From NCBI GenBank assembly GCA_900553265.1, contig USDD01000044.1, positions 1 through 21,749 of the forward strand: a stretch of 21,749 nt of DNA. Direction: 5' to 3'. Below are positions 13,899-21,670 of the stretch, piece after piece. The notes under the pieces were generated by a model. That model saw only the letters and a list, made by a program, of their open reading frames with translations. It was not told where the DNA came from and searched no databases. The DNA is from an uncultured Eubacteriales bacterium. GTDB taxonomy: Bacteria > Bacillota > Clostridia > Christensenellales > Aristaeellaceae. The position numbers and the translations under genes were made by a program. Positions within the stretch are counted from its first letter, which is position 1; each line of letters opens with the position of its first letter.

Positions 13899-13938
13899 GG
13901 GCACCTTCCTTACGGAGGGTGCCCTTAGAGCGCCCTTT
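13899..13938 (+). terminator. Hairpin at the right side of the element remnant
   Basis: Eleven-base-pair stem GGGCACCTTCC/GGAGGGTGCCC (one G-T pair), loop TTAC, followed after eleven bases by CCCTTTTT. A second inverted repeat, TAACC-GCAAG-GGTTA, lies at the stop of the fragment before it. From here to 14032 only A/T-rich spacer is seen. Confidence 0.55.
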
Positions 13939-14032
13939 TTCCGTCCCCATTTTGCAAATTTCGTCATAAACCCCCGGGATCGTGAATAAAATTAGGAATA
14001 TAGGCATTTGTTTCATATTTATTACAGAACTA

Positions 14033-14061
14033 TTGAAGTCTGTTTCTTCCCGTCGTATAAT
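14033..14061 (+). promoter_or_regulatory. Promoter of the SleB-like/CDA/ProX operon
   Basis: TTGAAG (14033-14038), 17-base spacer, TATAAT (14056-14061). The leader is about 20 bases. Confidence 0.85.
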
Positions 14062-14084
14062 ATATGTCGAAAGGATGGGATTCG

Positions 14085-14384
14085 ATGCGAAAGTGGATGG
14101 TTTTGATCGCCGCGGCGCTGCTGCTGGCGTGCATGCTGGTTCCGTCCGTGCGCTTTACCGAGGACAACGACACCGTGCTGCTGGCCAAGGTGATCTACGC
14201 GCAGTGCAAGAACGAGGATTACTCGGCCAAGCTGGCTCTCGGGCGCGAGGTCATGCGCCGCGTGGACGACCCGTGGTATCCCGCGACGTTGGGCGAGGTG
14301 CTGCGCGAACAGCAGCAGTTTCCCGCCGGCACGCGCTACGATTCGGAGAGCCTGCGCGCCGCCCACGCGGTGATCGCGGAATAA
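14085..14384 (+). CDS. Small exported SleB-like (cell wall hydrolase) protein, catalytic Glu absent
   Basis: A 99-residue protein with an N-terminal signal or anchor (WMVLIAAALLLACMLV, residues 4-19), then a domain resembling the SleB/Hydrolase_2 fold of spore-cortex-lytic enzymes. NDTVLLAKVIYAQCKNEDY corresponds to the usual LLARVIYAEARGEPY, LALGREVMRRV to VAVGAVVLNRV, and PATLGEVLREQQQF to PNTLSGVIYQPGQF. The usual catalytic Glu in YAE is Gln40 here, and the domain stops early, so it is probably not an active hydrolase. It may be a binding or regulatory remnant. ATG 14085 is chosen from the AAGGA nine bases upstream; the ATG at 14064 lies almost on the transcript start. It is first of three co-directional genes. 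Confidence 0.7.
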   Translation: MRKWMVLIAAALLLACMLVPSVRFTEDNDTVLLAKVIYAQCKNEDYSAKLALGREVMRRVDDPWYPATLGEVLREQQQFPAGTRYDSESLRAAHAVIAE

Positions 14385-14398
14385 ATGGAGAGAAAACC

Positions 14399-14791
14399 AT
14401 GGAGCGGATCTGGAAGGACATGTATGCCGAGGCCAAAAAGGCGCTCAACCCGCGCAAGATCTCCGAGATGATGGAATCCGGCGGCGTGGCGGCGGCCATC
14501 GAGGCCGGATCGGGCAAAATCTACACCGGCGTGTGCGTGGACACCTCCTGCACACTGGGCGTCTGCGCCGAGCGCAATGCCATCTTCCACATGATTACCT
14601 GCGGCGAGAGCGTCATCCGCCGCGCGGTCGCCATCGGGTGCGACGGAAAAGCCGTACCGCCCTGCGGCGCGTGCCGCGAGCTGATGAGCCAGATGATGCC
14701 TGACCATTACCGGAGCATCGAAATCATGCTGGACTATGACGCGCCCCGCGTCGTCACGCTGGGCGAGCTGACCCCGGAGTGGTGGATTTAA
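14399..14791 (+). CDS. Cytidine deaminase-family protein
   Basis: A 130-residue zinc-dependent deaminase of the CDA fold. The zinc site is Cys56-Ala-Glu58 (GVCAERNAI) and PPCGACRE (Cys89, Cys92), with Glu58 the proton shuttle. It would deaminate cytidine/deoxycytidine or a related base. The segment before the zinc site (VDTSCTLG) differs from the NVENASYG of housekeeping CDA and is nearer to the blasticidin-deaminase-like branch found in clostridia, so the natural substrate is uncertain. ATG 14399 follows GGAGAG by seven bases. It begins 14 bases after the SleB-like gene and ends one base before the next gene, so it lies inside an operon. Confidence 0.9.
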   Translation: MERIWKDMYAEAKKALNPRKISEMMESGGVAAAIEAGSGKIYTGVCVDTSCTLGVCAERNAIFHMITCGESVIRRAVAIGCDGKAVPPCGACRELMSQMMPDHYRSIEIMLDYDAPRVVTLGELTPEWWI

Positions 14792-14792
14792 T

Positions 14793-15278
14793 ATGATGGA
14801 CAAAGAGCAGACCTGCCAATTTCTGCGCGATATGGGAATCGAGTTCGAGCGCGTCGATCATCCGGCGGTCTGCAACATGGCCGAAATGGCGGAGCTTGCC
14901 CTTCCTCACCCCGAAGCCGAGGCAAAGAACCTCTTCCTCCGGGACGACCGAAGGGAGCATTTCTTTCTCCTCACCGTGCGCGGCGACAGGCGCGTCGATC
15001 TGAAGGAATTCCGCCGCGCGCGCCAGACGCGGCCGCTGAGATTCGCCTCGGAGGAGGAGCTTTCCAGCCTGCTGGGGCTGATTCCCGGCGCGGTCACGCC
15101 GTTGGGCGTGCTCAACGACGCGGAACACCATGTGAAATTCTTCCTCGACCGCGCGTTCGCGGACGACCTCGTGGGCGTGCATCCCAACGACAACACCGCC
15201 ACGCTGTGGCTCCGCGCGGAGGACTTGATCCGTGTCGTCCGAGATCACGGAAACGAAATCGAATATATCGATCTGTAA
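14793..15278 (+). CDS. YbaK/ProX-type aminoacyl-tRNA editing protein
   Basis: A 161-residue protein of the YbaK/aminoacyl-tRNA-associated domain, closest in look to ProX/PrdX, which removes Ala wrongly charged on tRNA-Pro. Seen are FERVDHPAV near the start, AKNLFLRDDRREHFFLLTVR (the conserved KNLFLrd block), SLLGLIPGAVTPLGVLND (GxvsPfgl) and a late HPNDNTATLWL (HP-N-tAT). It acts in translation quality control in the cytoplasm. The start is ATG 14793, or the adjacent ATG 14796, one base after the deaminase stop, so re-initiation is likely. It is last in the operon before the terminator. Confidence 0.93.
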   Translation: MMDKEQTCQFLRDMGIEFERVDHPAVCNMAEMAELALPHPEAEAKNLFLRDDRREHFFLLTVRGDRRVDLKEFRRARQTRPLRFASEEELSSLLGLIPGAVTPLGVLNDAEHHVKFFLDRAFADDLVGVHPNDNTATLWLRAEDLIRVVRDHGNEIEYIDL

Positions 15279-15280
15279 GC

Positions 15281-15314
15281 AAAAGGAACGGTTCTTAAAG
15301 AGCCGTTCCTTTTT
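15281..15314 (+). terminator. Terminator, possibly shared by convergent genes
   Basis: About 13 base pairs (AAAAGGAACGGTT with AGCCGTTCCTTTT), loop CTTAAAG, T-run on the plus strand and an equal T-run on the minus strand. It could serve both the ProX-like gene and the convergent SGNH gene that ends at 15324. Confidence 0.9.
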
Positions 15315-15323
15315 GATTTCTCA

Positions 15324-15959
15324 CTATCTCAGCGCCGAAAGCACCTGGCGAGCCAGCCAGCGATGGCCATCCTCGTTGGGATGGCAGCCGTCGAGGGTCT
15401 GTGCGCGCCAGTCGAAGCCGGGCTGCGCCTTGAACAGATCGAGCACCTTCAGGCCATACTGCCCGCCGATTCGGCAGATTGCCGAGGCATAATCGACAAG
15501 GCCGTTGCCCAGATAATTCGGTGCGTCGGTGTCGTGCTCGCTTGCGTCGCGCCAGGACGCGCCGCCCTGAAAATTGCCCGTGCCGTGGTGCGGATAGGGC
15601 GTGACCAGCAGGATGCGATCGCTGGAAAAGAGGCGCAGCAGCTCCCGGCAGAGCAGATCCACCGCGGGCACAAAGCAGTCCGGGCCGTCGCCGTTCAGCG
15701 GCCCGTCGCTCCAGAAATAGTCGTTGGTTCCGCCAAAGACCACCGCGCGGTCGCAGCCCTCGAGCATCGGCAGCCGATCCAGAAAGGAAGTGCCGTCGCT
15801 CCGGCTCAGCCCTGCGCGGGCCACCAGCGTGCCCGTGATGCCCAGGTTGACCTGTTCGCAGCCCAGCGCGTCGCACACCAATGTCGCATAGCGGTCGCGC
15901 TCGCGGTTGTCAAGGCCGTAGCCATAGGTGATGCTGTCGCCCAGAAATCCAATTTTCAC
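15324..15959 (-). CDS. SGNH/GDSL-family hydrolase (probable carbohydrate esterase)
   Basis: A 211-residue esterase-fold protein with all four SGNH blocks: GDSIT (Ser9) near the start, GITGT (block II), FGGTNDYF (block III, Asn) and DGCHPNEDGH (block V, catalytic Asp and His). No signal peptide is present, so it acts inside the cell. It is the last gene of the operon with the rhamnosidase-like enzyme (33 bases upstream) and the AraC regulator, so deacetylation of rhamnose-containing oligosaccharides is a reasonable inference. The start is GTG 15959, seven bases after GGAGAG. Confidence 0.92.
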   Translation of the reverse strand: MKIGFLGDSITYGYGLDNRERDRYATLVCDALGCEQVNLGITGTLVARAGLSRSDGTSFLDRLPMLEGCDRAVVFGGTNDYFWSDGPLNGDGPDCFVPAVDLLCRELLRLFSSDRILLVTPYPHHGTGNFQGGASWRDASEHDTDAPNYLGNGLVDYASAICRIGGQYGLKVLDLFKAQPGFDWRAQTLDGCHPNEDGHRWLARQVLSALR

Positions 15960-15992
15960 GCGAGTTCTCTCCTCTCGAGCGTCCTCTGCGGC

Positions 15993-18215
15993 TCAGTCGA
16001 GCTTCTCCATGCCCGCGCGCTGTCCGATTTCGCGGCGGACGGCGAAATGGCCCTCGGGCGTGCCCAGCACGCCGCGCATGCCCAGCGCCACCGGCGACGG
16101 CTCCTGCGCCGTCCATACGCCGGGCTTCTCCGGGCGAACGCCCAGCACATACGCGCCGTAGAGGTACAGCGGAATGGAGCTCCACGCGTGGCACAGGCTG
16201 CCCGCGCGGTCGAAGGCCGCCGCGCCCTCGTCCACCTCCCAGAACGTCACCGCGCCCTTAAACAGCATGTCTCCCCAGCGGCGGGCGATCTCGTCGAACA
16301 CGCCCTCGGCCATGGCGGGATCCTGCAGAAGCGCCTCGTACTTGAACAGGCTGTAGCTCAGCGTCACCGGCACCAGCCCTTCGCCTGTGCGCAGCTTTTC
16401 GCGCAGCGCGGCGGCGCGATGCTCCGGGCACACGCCGGCATACAGCGCCAGCGACTGAATCAGCTCCGCCGACTGGACGCGCTTTCCGTCCCAGATAAAC
16501 GACGCGTAGGCGCCGGCTTCCTCGTCCCAGAACTTCTCCAGACCGCCGGTCAGCTCAGACAGCATCTCGCTCTCGCACTCCCGCGGCGCGCTGCCGGCCA
16601 TTTTGCGCAGCGCGGCCATGCGCTGAAGCGCCAGAATGCCGAACAGCTGAAGGCCCGCCTCGGCGGAATCCTCCGGGCAGGGCGCGTAGCCCTCCAGCAG
16701 CGGCTGCCACTCGTAGAAATTCCAGTACTGCTCGCCCTTGAAGCGCCATGCAAAACCGTCGTGCACGCGCAGGCGCAGCGCGTCCAGAATCCTCTCCGCC
16801 ACCGGCAGCATCTCGCGGCCGAACTCCAGATCGCCGCTGTAGCGGCAGTATTCCTCCACGGCCATGATGAACGCCATGCTGAAGGAGGGAATGGTGATGG
16901 GAATGCGCGCGGGCGCGCACAGCTCCAGCATGCCGTCCTCGCGCTGGGAATGGGCCAGCAGGCGCAGGTTCTCCCGGGGGAAGCGGAACTCGCCGAAGGC
17001 GTAATAGCCCGCCAGCATCTGGTTGCGGGAATCGAAGGCGTACAGCGCCTGCTCGCGCCACGGGCAGTCCTCGTAGTGGTCGTGCATGCAGGAAATCAGC
17101 GTCTTGCGGGACACCTCGGCGATCCTCTGATGCAGATAGTCGCCGGGAACCAGCTCAGGCCGTGCGTCCAGCGGATAGACCACCGGGCGGACGCTGGCGG
17201 CATACACCGTGACCTCGTGGGCATGGACGAACAACTGGATGTAGCGGCAGCCCAGGCGGCGGAACCAGTGGGTGAAGGGCTGGCGCTGGGCGGGCGCGGT
17301 CAGCTTCACGCCGAAGCAGCGGCCGCCCACGCTGGTGCGGATGCGCAGATCCTCATAGTGCTCGCCGAAGCCCACGTCCAGCCGGGAGGGCTCGGGGCAC
17401 ACCAGATCCAGCGTCAGATAGCCCTCGTGCAGCGTGCCCATGTCGAAGCACAGCCAGATTCCATCGCCGCCCTCGGCGCGGAAGGTCACGCCCGCCTCCG
17501 ACGGGAACCGCACGCCGTCGGTCATGGGGATGTACTCGGGTTTGGGCAGCTGAGCCATGGTCTTCACATCGCGCCAGTACAGCCCGGCGGACTGCATCTC
17601 CTCGCCCACGTCCCTGCCGCCGACATACGCAAAAACGCCCTGAGCGGACATGCGCGAGGGAGCCGGCGGCTGAACGTCCAGCTCCAGAATGGGCCGCGGA
17701 ATGGTCGTGGCCTGCTTGTCCGTGACGAAGGCGGGCTTCCACTCCGCCGGCGCGGCGAAGCGGCGCTCGAAGCCCCAGCCCAGCTGGCCGGTGATGTTGG
17801 GAATTTTGCCGTCCTGATACTCGGCGATGGGCCGCACAAGGGTCTTTGCATTGCTGCACAGGGCGACCTCGCCGTCCAGCCGCAGCTCATAGCGCAGGCC
17901 GGGCTGCTCTTTGCGCGTCACCGACGTGTCTACGCCGGGATACCAGCACTGAATGCGCAGCTCGTTTTCGCCCTCGCGCAGCAGCGCCGTCACGTCCGGG
18001 GCCTGCACGGCCTTGGCGAAGGGAAAGTCCGAATGCTGAGTGGCCTCCACGCGCTCGCCGTTCAGGAAGGCGGCCAGCTGGCCCTCCACGCTCAGGCGCA
18101 GCTCGGCCCTCTGCCCGGCGCGGGCGGAAAAGCGCTCGCAGGTTTCCATATAGCGGTTCGGCGCGTCCGACGCGTCCAGCCAGATCCACTGAGATTGCTC
18201 GGTAAACATTTTCAT
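15993..18215 (-). CDS. GH78 alpha-L-rhamnosidase-like glycoside hydrolase
   Basis: A 740-residue enzyme with the GH78 layout: N-terminal beta-sandwich (WIWLDASDAPNRYMETCERF; FLNGERV, the usual NG in the lectin-like fold), an (alpha/alpha)6 barrel from about residue 350 and a C-terminal beta domain. HDHYEDCPWREQALYAFDSR (about 377-396) is the GH78 signature in the DCPxxEQxxYxxDxR form of the Bacillus RhaB-like subgroup. FKGAVTFWEVDEG near residue 660 is the barrel's second acidic loop, which is followed by SLCHAWSS. There is no signal peptide, so it would cleave imported oligosaccharides. ATG 18215 is preferred to 18224 because its spacing from AGGAG (ten bases) works and because it makes an ATGA overlap with the upstream AraC gene. 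Exact sugar specificity is inferred. Confidence 0.92.
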   Translation of the reverse strand: MKMFTEQSQWIWLDASDAPNRYMETCERFSARAGQRAELRLSVEGQLAAFLNGERVEATQHSDFPFAKAVQAPDVTALLREGENELRIQCWYPGVDTSVTRKEQPGLRYELRLDGEVALCSNAKTLVRPIAEYQDGKIPNITGQLGWGFERRFAAPAEWKPAFVTDKQATTIPRPILELDVQPPAPSRMSAQGVFAYVGGRDVGEEMQSAGLYWRDVKTMAQLPKPEYIPMTDGVRFPSEAGVTFRAEGGDGIWLCFDMGTLHEGYLTLDLVCPEPSRLDVGFGEHYEDLRIRTSVGGRCFGVKLTAPAQRQPFTHWFRRLGCRYIQLFVHAHEVTVYAASVRPVVYPLDARPELVPGDYLHQRIAEVSRKTLISCMHDHYEDCPWREQALYAFDSRNQMLAGYYAFGEFRFPRENLRLLAHSQREDGMLELCAPARIPITIPSFSMAFIMAVEEYCRYSGDLEFGREMLPVAERILDALRLRVHDGFAWRFKGEQYWNFYEWQPLLEGYAPCPEDSAEAGLQLFGILALQRMAALRKMAGSAPRECESEMLSELTGGLEKFWDEEAGAYASFIWDGKRVQSAELIQSLALYAGVCPEHRAAALREKLRTGEGLVPVTLSYSLFKYEALLQDPAMAEGVFDEIARRWGDMLFKGAVTFWEVDEGAAAFDRAGSLCHAWSSIPLYLYGAYVLGVRPEKPGVWTAQEPSPVALGMRGVLGTPEGHFAVRREIGQRAGMEKLD

Positions 18216-19105
18216 TTTGCACATTCTCCTCTTTTTTCAATTTGTCCTCCGCAGCGGCGATATTCCCGCGGCGGCATTCCAAAGGTCGACAAAAACTGGC
18301 GGTTGAAGCCGGACACGTCCTCGTAGCCCACCGCCTGCGCCACGTCGGTGATCGACTCGTCGCCCAGCAGCAGCATCCGCTGCGCCTTCTTCATCTGGCA
18401 GAGGCGGACGTACTGGCGCGGCGACTGGCCCATGGACGCGGCAAAGGCCCGGCGAAAGGCGGCGGGGCTCATGGCGCAGGCCTCGCCCATCGCCTCGATC
18501 CTCGGCGCGCGGCCCTGCTCCAGCGCCCGCTGCACCAGCTCCAGCGCCGGCTCCAGCCGCACGAACGAGCGCTCCGGCTGCAGCGCCAGCGGCGTGCGTC
18601 CCTCGCTGGCGGCTGCCAGCTCCTCGATCAGCGCGCACAGGCAGGCCGTGCGCCGCCGGGATTCGCCGGGCAGCGCCACGCTGCGAACCAGCTCCGCAAT
18701 CAGCGGATGCTCCCGGCGGTCGATGATGCCGCACAGGCTCATCCGGGTCTGGAGCAGCCTTTCCATGCGCGGAAGCTCCGGCGCGCCCCATGCGCTGAGC
18801 AGCTGCATCGGGTTCAGGCTCGTCCACAGCCAGCGGCTGTACTCGCCGCCCTCACTGCGGGACAGGTGCCTCTGAAAGGGAAAGACGACCTGCACGTCGC
18901 CCTGCTCGAAGGGCGTGCGTTCGCCCTCCACCACGCAGGTGCCCCGGCCGCTGAAGCATACGCCCAGCTCCAGCACCGAGTGAAAATGGAGATAGGTGAT
19001 GTCGAAGACCTCCAGCGGCCCGGCCTCGGCGCTGCGCTCGCTCAGGTCGCCCGGCTCGGCGTGAACATAGAATGAGGGCAGCGTTAAAAATGAGCGATTC
19101 TGCAT
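18212..19105 (-). CDS. AraC-family transcriptional regulator of the rhamnosidase operon
   Basis: A 297-residue regulator. The N-terminal sensor is cupin-like (YLHFHSVLELGVCFSGRG, then TPFEQGDVQVVFPFQRH). The C-terminal pair of helix-turn-helices has RIEAMGEACAMSPAAFRRAF and SITDVAQAVGYEDVSGFNRQ, ending GMPPREYRR. It is first in the operon with GH78 and SGNH genes, overlaps the former by ATGA, and is divergent from the ADP-ribosylglycohydrolase-like gene over 86 bases. In that gap I see a -10-like TATACT (19150-19155) on the plus strand without a good -35, as expected for activated promoters. The start is ATG 19105, seven bases after GGAG. Confidence 0.94.
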   Translation of the reverse strand: MQNRSFLTLPSFYVHAEPGDLSERSAEAGPLEVFDITYLHFHSVLELGVCFSGRGTCVVEGERTPFEQGDVQVVFPFQRHLSRSEGGEYSRWLWTSLNPMQLLSAWGAPELPRMERLLQTRMSLCGIIDRREHPLIAELVRSVALPGESRRRTACLCALIEELAAASEGRTPLALQPERSFVRLEPALELVQRALEQGRAPRIEAMGEACAMSPAAFRRAFAASMGQSPRQYVRLCQMKKAQRMLLLGDESITDVAQAVGYEDVSGFNRQFLSTFGMPPREYRRCGGQIEKRGECAK

Positions 19106-19191
19106 GGTTTTTCTCCGCTTTCACATAGAACAGAGTTTCTCAGTTGCATTATACTGGATTCATCCAAAGAACGCAAGAGGAGGAGAAATTC

Positions 19192-20652
19192 ATGATTCAA
19201 TTTTCCCGGGATTTTCTCAGAGACCGCATCTACGCCTGCTGGATCGGCAAGAACATCGGCGGCACGCTGGGCACGCCCTATGAGGGCCAGCAGCAGCTCA
19301 ATGACATCCACGGCTTCGCCTCTCAGGCGGGCGAGCCGCTGCCCAACGACGATCTGGATCTGCAGCTGGTCTGGCTGCGCGCGGCGGACGAGCAGGGCCC
19401 GGACGCGCTGAACAGCAAGATCCTCGGCGAATACTGGTGTACGTGGATCACACCCCACTGGAACGAATACGGCGTCTGCAAGGCCAACATGCGCGACGGC
19501 GTGCTGCCGCCCATGTCCGGCGAGATCAACAACGAGGAGTGGAAGCACTCCAACGGCGCGTGGATCCGCACCGAGGTCTGGGCGTGCATGTATCCGGCGC
19601 TGCCGGAGAAGGCCATCCGCCTCGCCTTTGAGGACGCCAGCGTAGACCACGGCTTCGGCGAGGGCACCTACGCCGCCATCTTCGTCGCCGCCATGGAGAG
19701 CGCCGCGTTCGTGCTGTCCGACGCCGACGCGCTGCTGGACGTCGGCCTGTCCAAGATTCCCGAGGACTGCCGCGTGGCGCGCAGCGTCAACATCGTCCGC
19801 AGGGCCTATGCCGACGGCGTGAGCTGGAAGGACTGCCGCGAGCTGCTGGTGAAGGACAGCGAGGATCTGGGCTGGTTCCAGGCCCCGGCCAACGTGGGCT
19901 TCGTGGTGCTGGGTCTGCTCTATGGTCAGGGAGACTTCAAGCAGTCGCTGATCTACGCCGTCAACTGCGGCGACGACACCGACTGCACCGGCGCGACCCT
20001 CGGCTCGCTGCTGGGCATCATGGGCGGCATGGCGGTCATTCCCGAGGACTGGCGCGCCTACATCGGCGACGGCATCAAGTCCATCTGCCTCACCAACGGC
20101 CACGGCCCCTTCCCGCAGGACTGCACCCAGCTGACCGACTGCCTGATGAACCTGCTGCCGGTGACGCTGCGCACGCGCCACGAGGCGCTGATTGCCCGCC
20201 GTGTGCCCGCGGTGACGCTGGGCGACGAGACGATTATCGAAAACGTGCGCCCCGAGGATTTCTACGGCCGCGATTTCGTGCAGAAGCTCTCCGCGCGCAA
20301 GCCCCATTCCTACACCATCGAGGGCGTCTACGCCGACTGTCTGGTGGAATTCGACCGCATGCCCGCCATCGCTCCCGGCGAACAGCTGACCGGCAGGGTC
20401 ACGCTGATTCCCCACACGATGCCCGAGCAGAAGCACTATCGCCTGCGCTTCCTCGCCCCCGAGGGCTGGCAGGTGGACTGCGCGAAGAACCTGTTCACCT
20501 CCGCGCCCCACTCCAGCTTCCGCCAGCACGCCTCCGCGGAATTCACCATCCACGCGGGCGAGCAGGTGGAGGCGGTCAACCGCATCGTTCTGGAGATCGT
20601 GTGCGCCGGCCGCCCCACGCCGCTGCTGGCGCCCATTCAGATCATGGGCTGA
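19192..20652 (+). CDS. ADP-ribosylglycohydrolase-fold protein with extra C-terminal domain
   Basis: A 486-residue protein. The first 330 residues have the all-helical ADP-ribosylglycohydrolase (DraG/ARH) fold: RIYACWIGKNIGGTLGTPYE at the start, a metal-site loop PNDDLDLQLVW (Asp53, Asp54, Asp56) in place of the usual DDT, and GDDTDCTGATLGSLLG (about 260-275), the second metal site. The last 120 residues form a beta-rich domain (GVYADCLVEFDRMPAIAPGE onward). Location facing a rhamnosidase operon suggests the substrate may be a glycan or nucleoside sugar rather than ADP-ribosylated protein; this is inference. There is no signal peptide. ATG 19192 follows AGGAGGAG by six bases. Confidence 0.88.
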   Translation: MIQFSRDFLRDRIYACWIGKNIGGTLGTPYEGQQQLNDIHGFASQAGEPLPNDDLDLQLVWLRAADEQGPDALNSKILGEYWCTWITPHWNEYGVCKANMRDGVLPPMSGEINNEEWKHSNGAWIRTEVWACMYPALPEKAIRLAFEDASVDHGFGEGTYAAIFVAAMESAAFVLSDADALLDVGLSKIPEDCRVARSVNIVRRAYADGVSWKDCRELLVKDSEDLGWFQAPANVGFVVLGLLYGQGDFKQSLIYAVNCGDDTDCTGATLGSLLGIMGGMAVIPEDWRAYIGDGIKSICLTNGHGPFPQDCTQLTDCLMNLLPVTLRTRHEALIARRVPAVTLGDETIIENVRPEDFYGRDFVQKLSARKPHSYTIEGVYADCLVEFDRMPAIAPGEQLTGRVTLIPHTMPEQKHYRLRFLAPEGWQVDCAKNLFTSAPHSSFRQHASAEFTIHAGEQVEAVNRIVLEIVCAGRPTPLLAPIQIMG

Positions 20653-20672
20653 CGCGTTTGCAGACGCAGAAG

Positions 20673-20700
20673 GAGCGCTCCCCGCAGGGAGCGCTCTTTT
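20673..20700 (+). terminator. Terminator after the ADP-ribosylglycohydrolase-like gene
   Basis: Perfect ten-base-pair stem GAGCGCTCCC/GGGAGCGCTC, loop CGCA, then TTTT. Confidence 0.9.
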
Positions 20701-20711
20701 GATATTCTTCT

Positions 20712-21599
20712 TCAGTTCTTCCGCTCGTCGCCCCAGAAGAACAGGGCGACGGTGCCCGGGCCGGTGTGGCTGCCGATGGTGGTGCCGATCCAGTTGATCT
20801 CCACCTTGCCGTTGAGCCGCGGGAAGGTCTTTTCCACCAGATCGGCCACGGCGCGCGCGTCCTCCTGGCAGGCGGACATGCTGATATAGCACTTGCCGCA
20901 GTAGTTCGTGCCGCCCTCGGCGTGCTCCTCCATGCGCCTGACGATCTCCTGAATGACCTTGCGCTTGGTGCGGATCTTCGCCCGGGGAATCAGCCGTCCG
21001 AGGTTGTCCATGTTCAGCAGCGGGCAGATGTTCAGCAGCGTGCCGATGGCGCCCGCGGTCTTGGAGATGCGCCCGCCCTTGATGTAGAACTTGAGGTCGG
21101 TGGAGAAGAACCAGTGGTGCACAAACAGGCGGCGCTCCTCGGCCCACTGGCGCAGCTCGTCCAGCGTCAGGCCCTTGTCGCGCAGGTCGGCCAGCTTGTC
21201 CATCAGAAGGCCGTAGCCCGACGACGCGCCCAGCGAATCCACCACCAGCACACGGCGGCCGGGATAGCGCTCCATGGCGATGTTGGCGGCGTTGACGGCC
21301 GAGTTATAGGTTCCCGAAATGCCGGAGGACAGCGTGACGTGCAGCACGTCCTTTCCCTCAGCCAGGAAGCCGGAGAAGTAGTCCACGTATTCCGAGACGT
21401 TGACCTGACTGGTGCGGGTGTCCGCGCCGTTGTCCATCGCCTCGTAGAATTTTTCGAAGGGCATGGTCTGTCCCAGATCGTCGGGATGATCCACGCCGTC
21501 CATCATAAAGTGAAAATAGATATAGTGAATATCTCTCTGCTCAAAATGCTCTTTGCTCAGATCCGCCGTCGAGCAGCAGCTGAGAATATAATCCGCCAT
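20712..21599 (-). CDS. DegV family fatty-acid-binding protein
   Basis: A 295-residue DegV-fold protein. The lipid head-group site is formed by STADLS (residues 10-15), TSQVN (the usual TSQPS) and LSSGISGTYNSA. The second domain holds FYIKGGRISKTAGAIGTLLN, and IGSHTGPGTVALFF closes the protein, as usual in the family. By family knowledge it carries a fatty acid, probably for the FakA/FakB kinase system; no FakA gene is in the window. ATG 21599 follows AAGGGAG by eight bases and a promoter lies 33 to 61 bases upstream. It converges on the previous gene. Confidence 0.95.
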   Translation of the reverse strand: MADYILSCCSTADLSKEHFEQRDIHYIYFHFMMDGVDHPDDLGQTMPFEKFYEAMDNGADTRTSQVNVSEYVDYFSGFLAEGKDVLHVTLSSGISGTYNSAVNAANIAMERYPGRRVLVVDSLGASSGYGLLMDKLADLRDKGLTLDELRQWAEERRLFVHHWFFSTDLKFYIKGGRISKTAGAIGTLLNICPLLNMDNLGRLIPRAKIRTKRKVIQEIVRRMEEHAEGGTNYCGKCYISMSACQEDARAVADLVEKTFPRLNGKVEINWIGTTIGSHTGPGTVALFFWGDERKN

Positions 21600-21631
21600 T
21601 TCGCCCGCTCCCTTCCGTTTATATTGATTAC

Positions 21632-21660
21632 ATTGTACTTCAACGCGCCGAAAAATGCAA
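21632..21660 (-). promoter_or_regulatory. degV promoter
   Basis: On the minus strand: TTGCAT (21660-21655), 17-base spacer, TACAAT (21637-21632). Confidence 0.65.
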
Positions 21661-21670
21661 TCCCTCCGCC

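Larger units (their letters stand above)
12121..13960. mobile_element. Degraded Tn4451-type element remnant carrying GH172
   Basis: A stretch bounded by a truncated tnpV (left) and the tail of a probable element ORF plus hairpins (right), enclosing one intact gene. Base composition is lower in G+C than the flanks: a line of the GH172 gene counts 52%. No recombinase, clear terminal repeat or target duplication is seen, so the ends are approximate. Confidence 0.55.

Noticed and set aside
17040..17090. GH78 signature seeming to lack the general acid (REQ instead of RDER)
   Set aside because: The form DCPxxEQxxYxxDxR is normal in the RhaB-like subgroup, so it is not an active-site loss.
15363..18326. 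987-residue plus-strand ORF opposite GH78 and the SGNH gene
   Set aside because: Composition is Arg/Ala/His/Gln-rich, as expected of a codon shadow. It has no ribosome binding site or motif, while both minus-strand genes carry clear family signatures.
19084..21147. 687-residue minus-strand ORF
   Set aside because: It spans the terminator and opposes the ADP-ribosylglycohydrolase-like gene, overlapping degV in another frame. It is a shadow.
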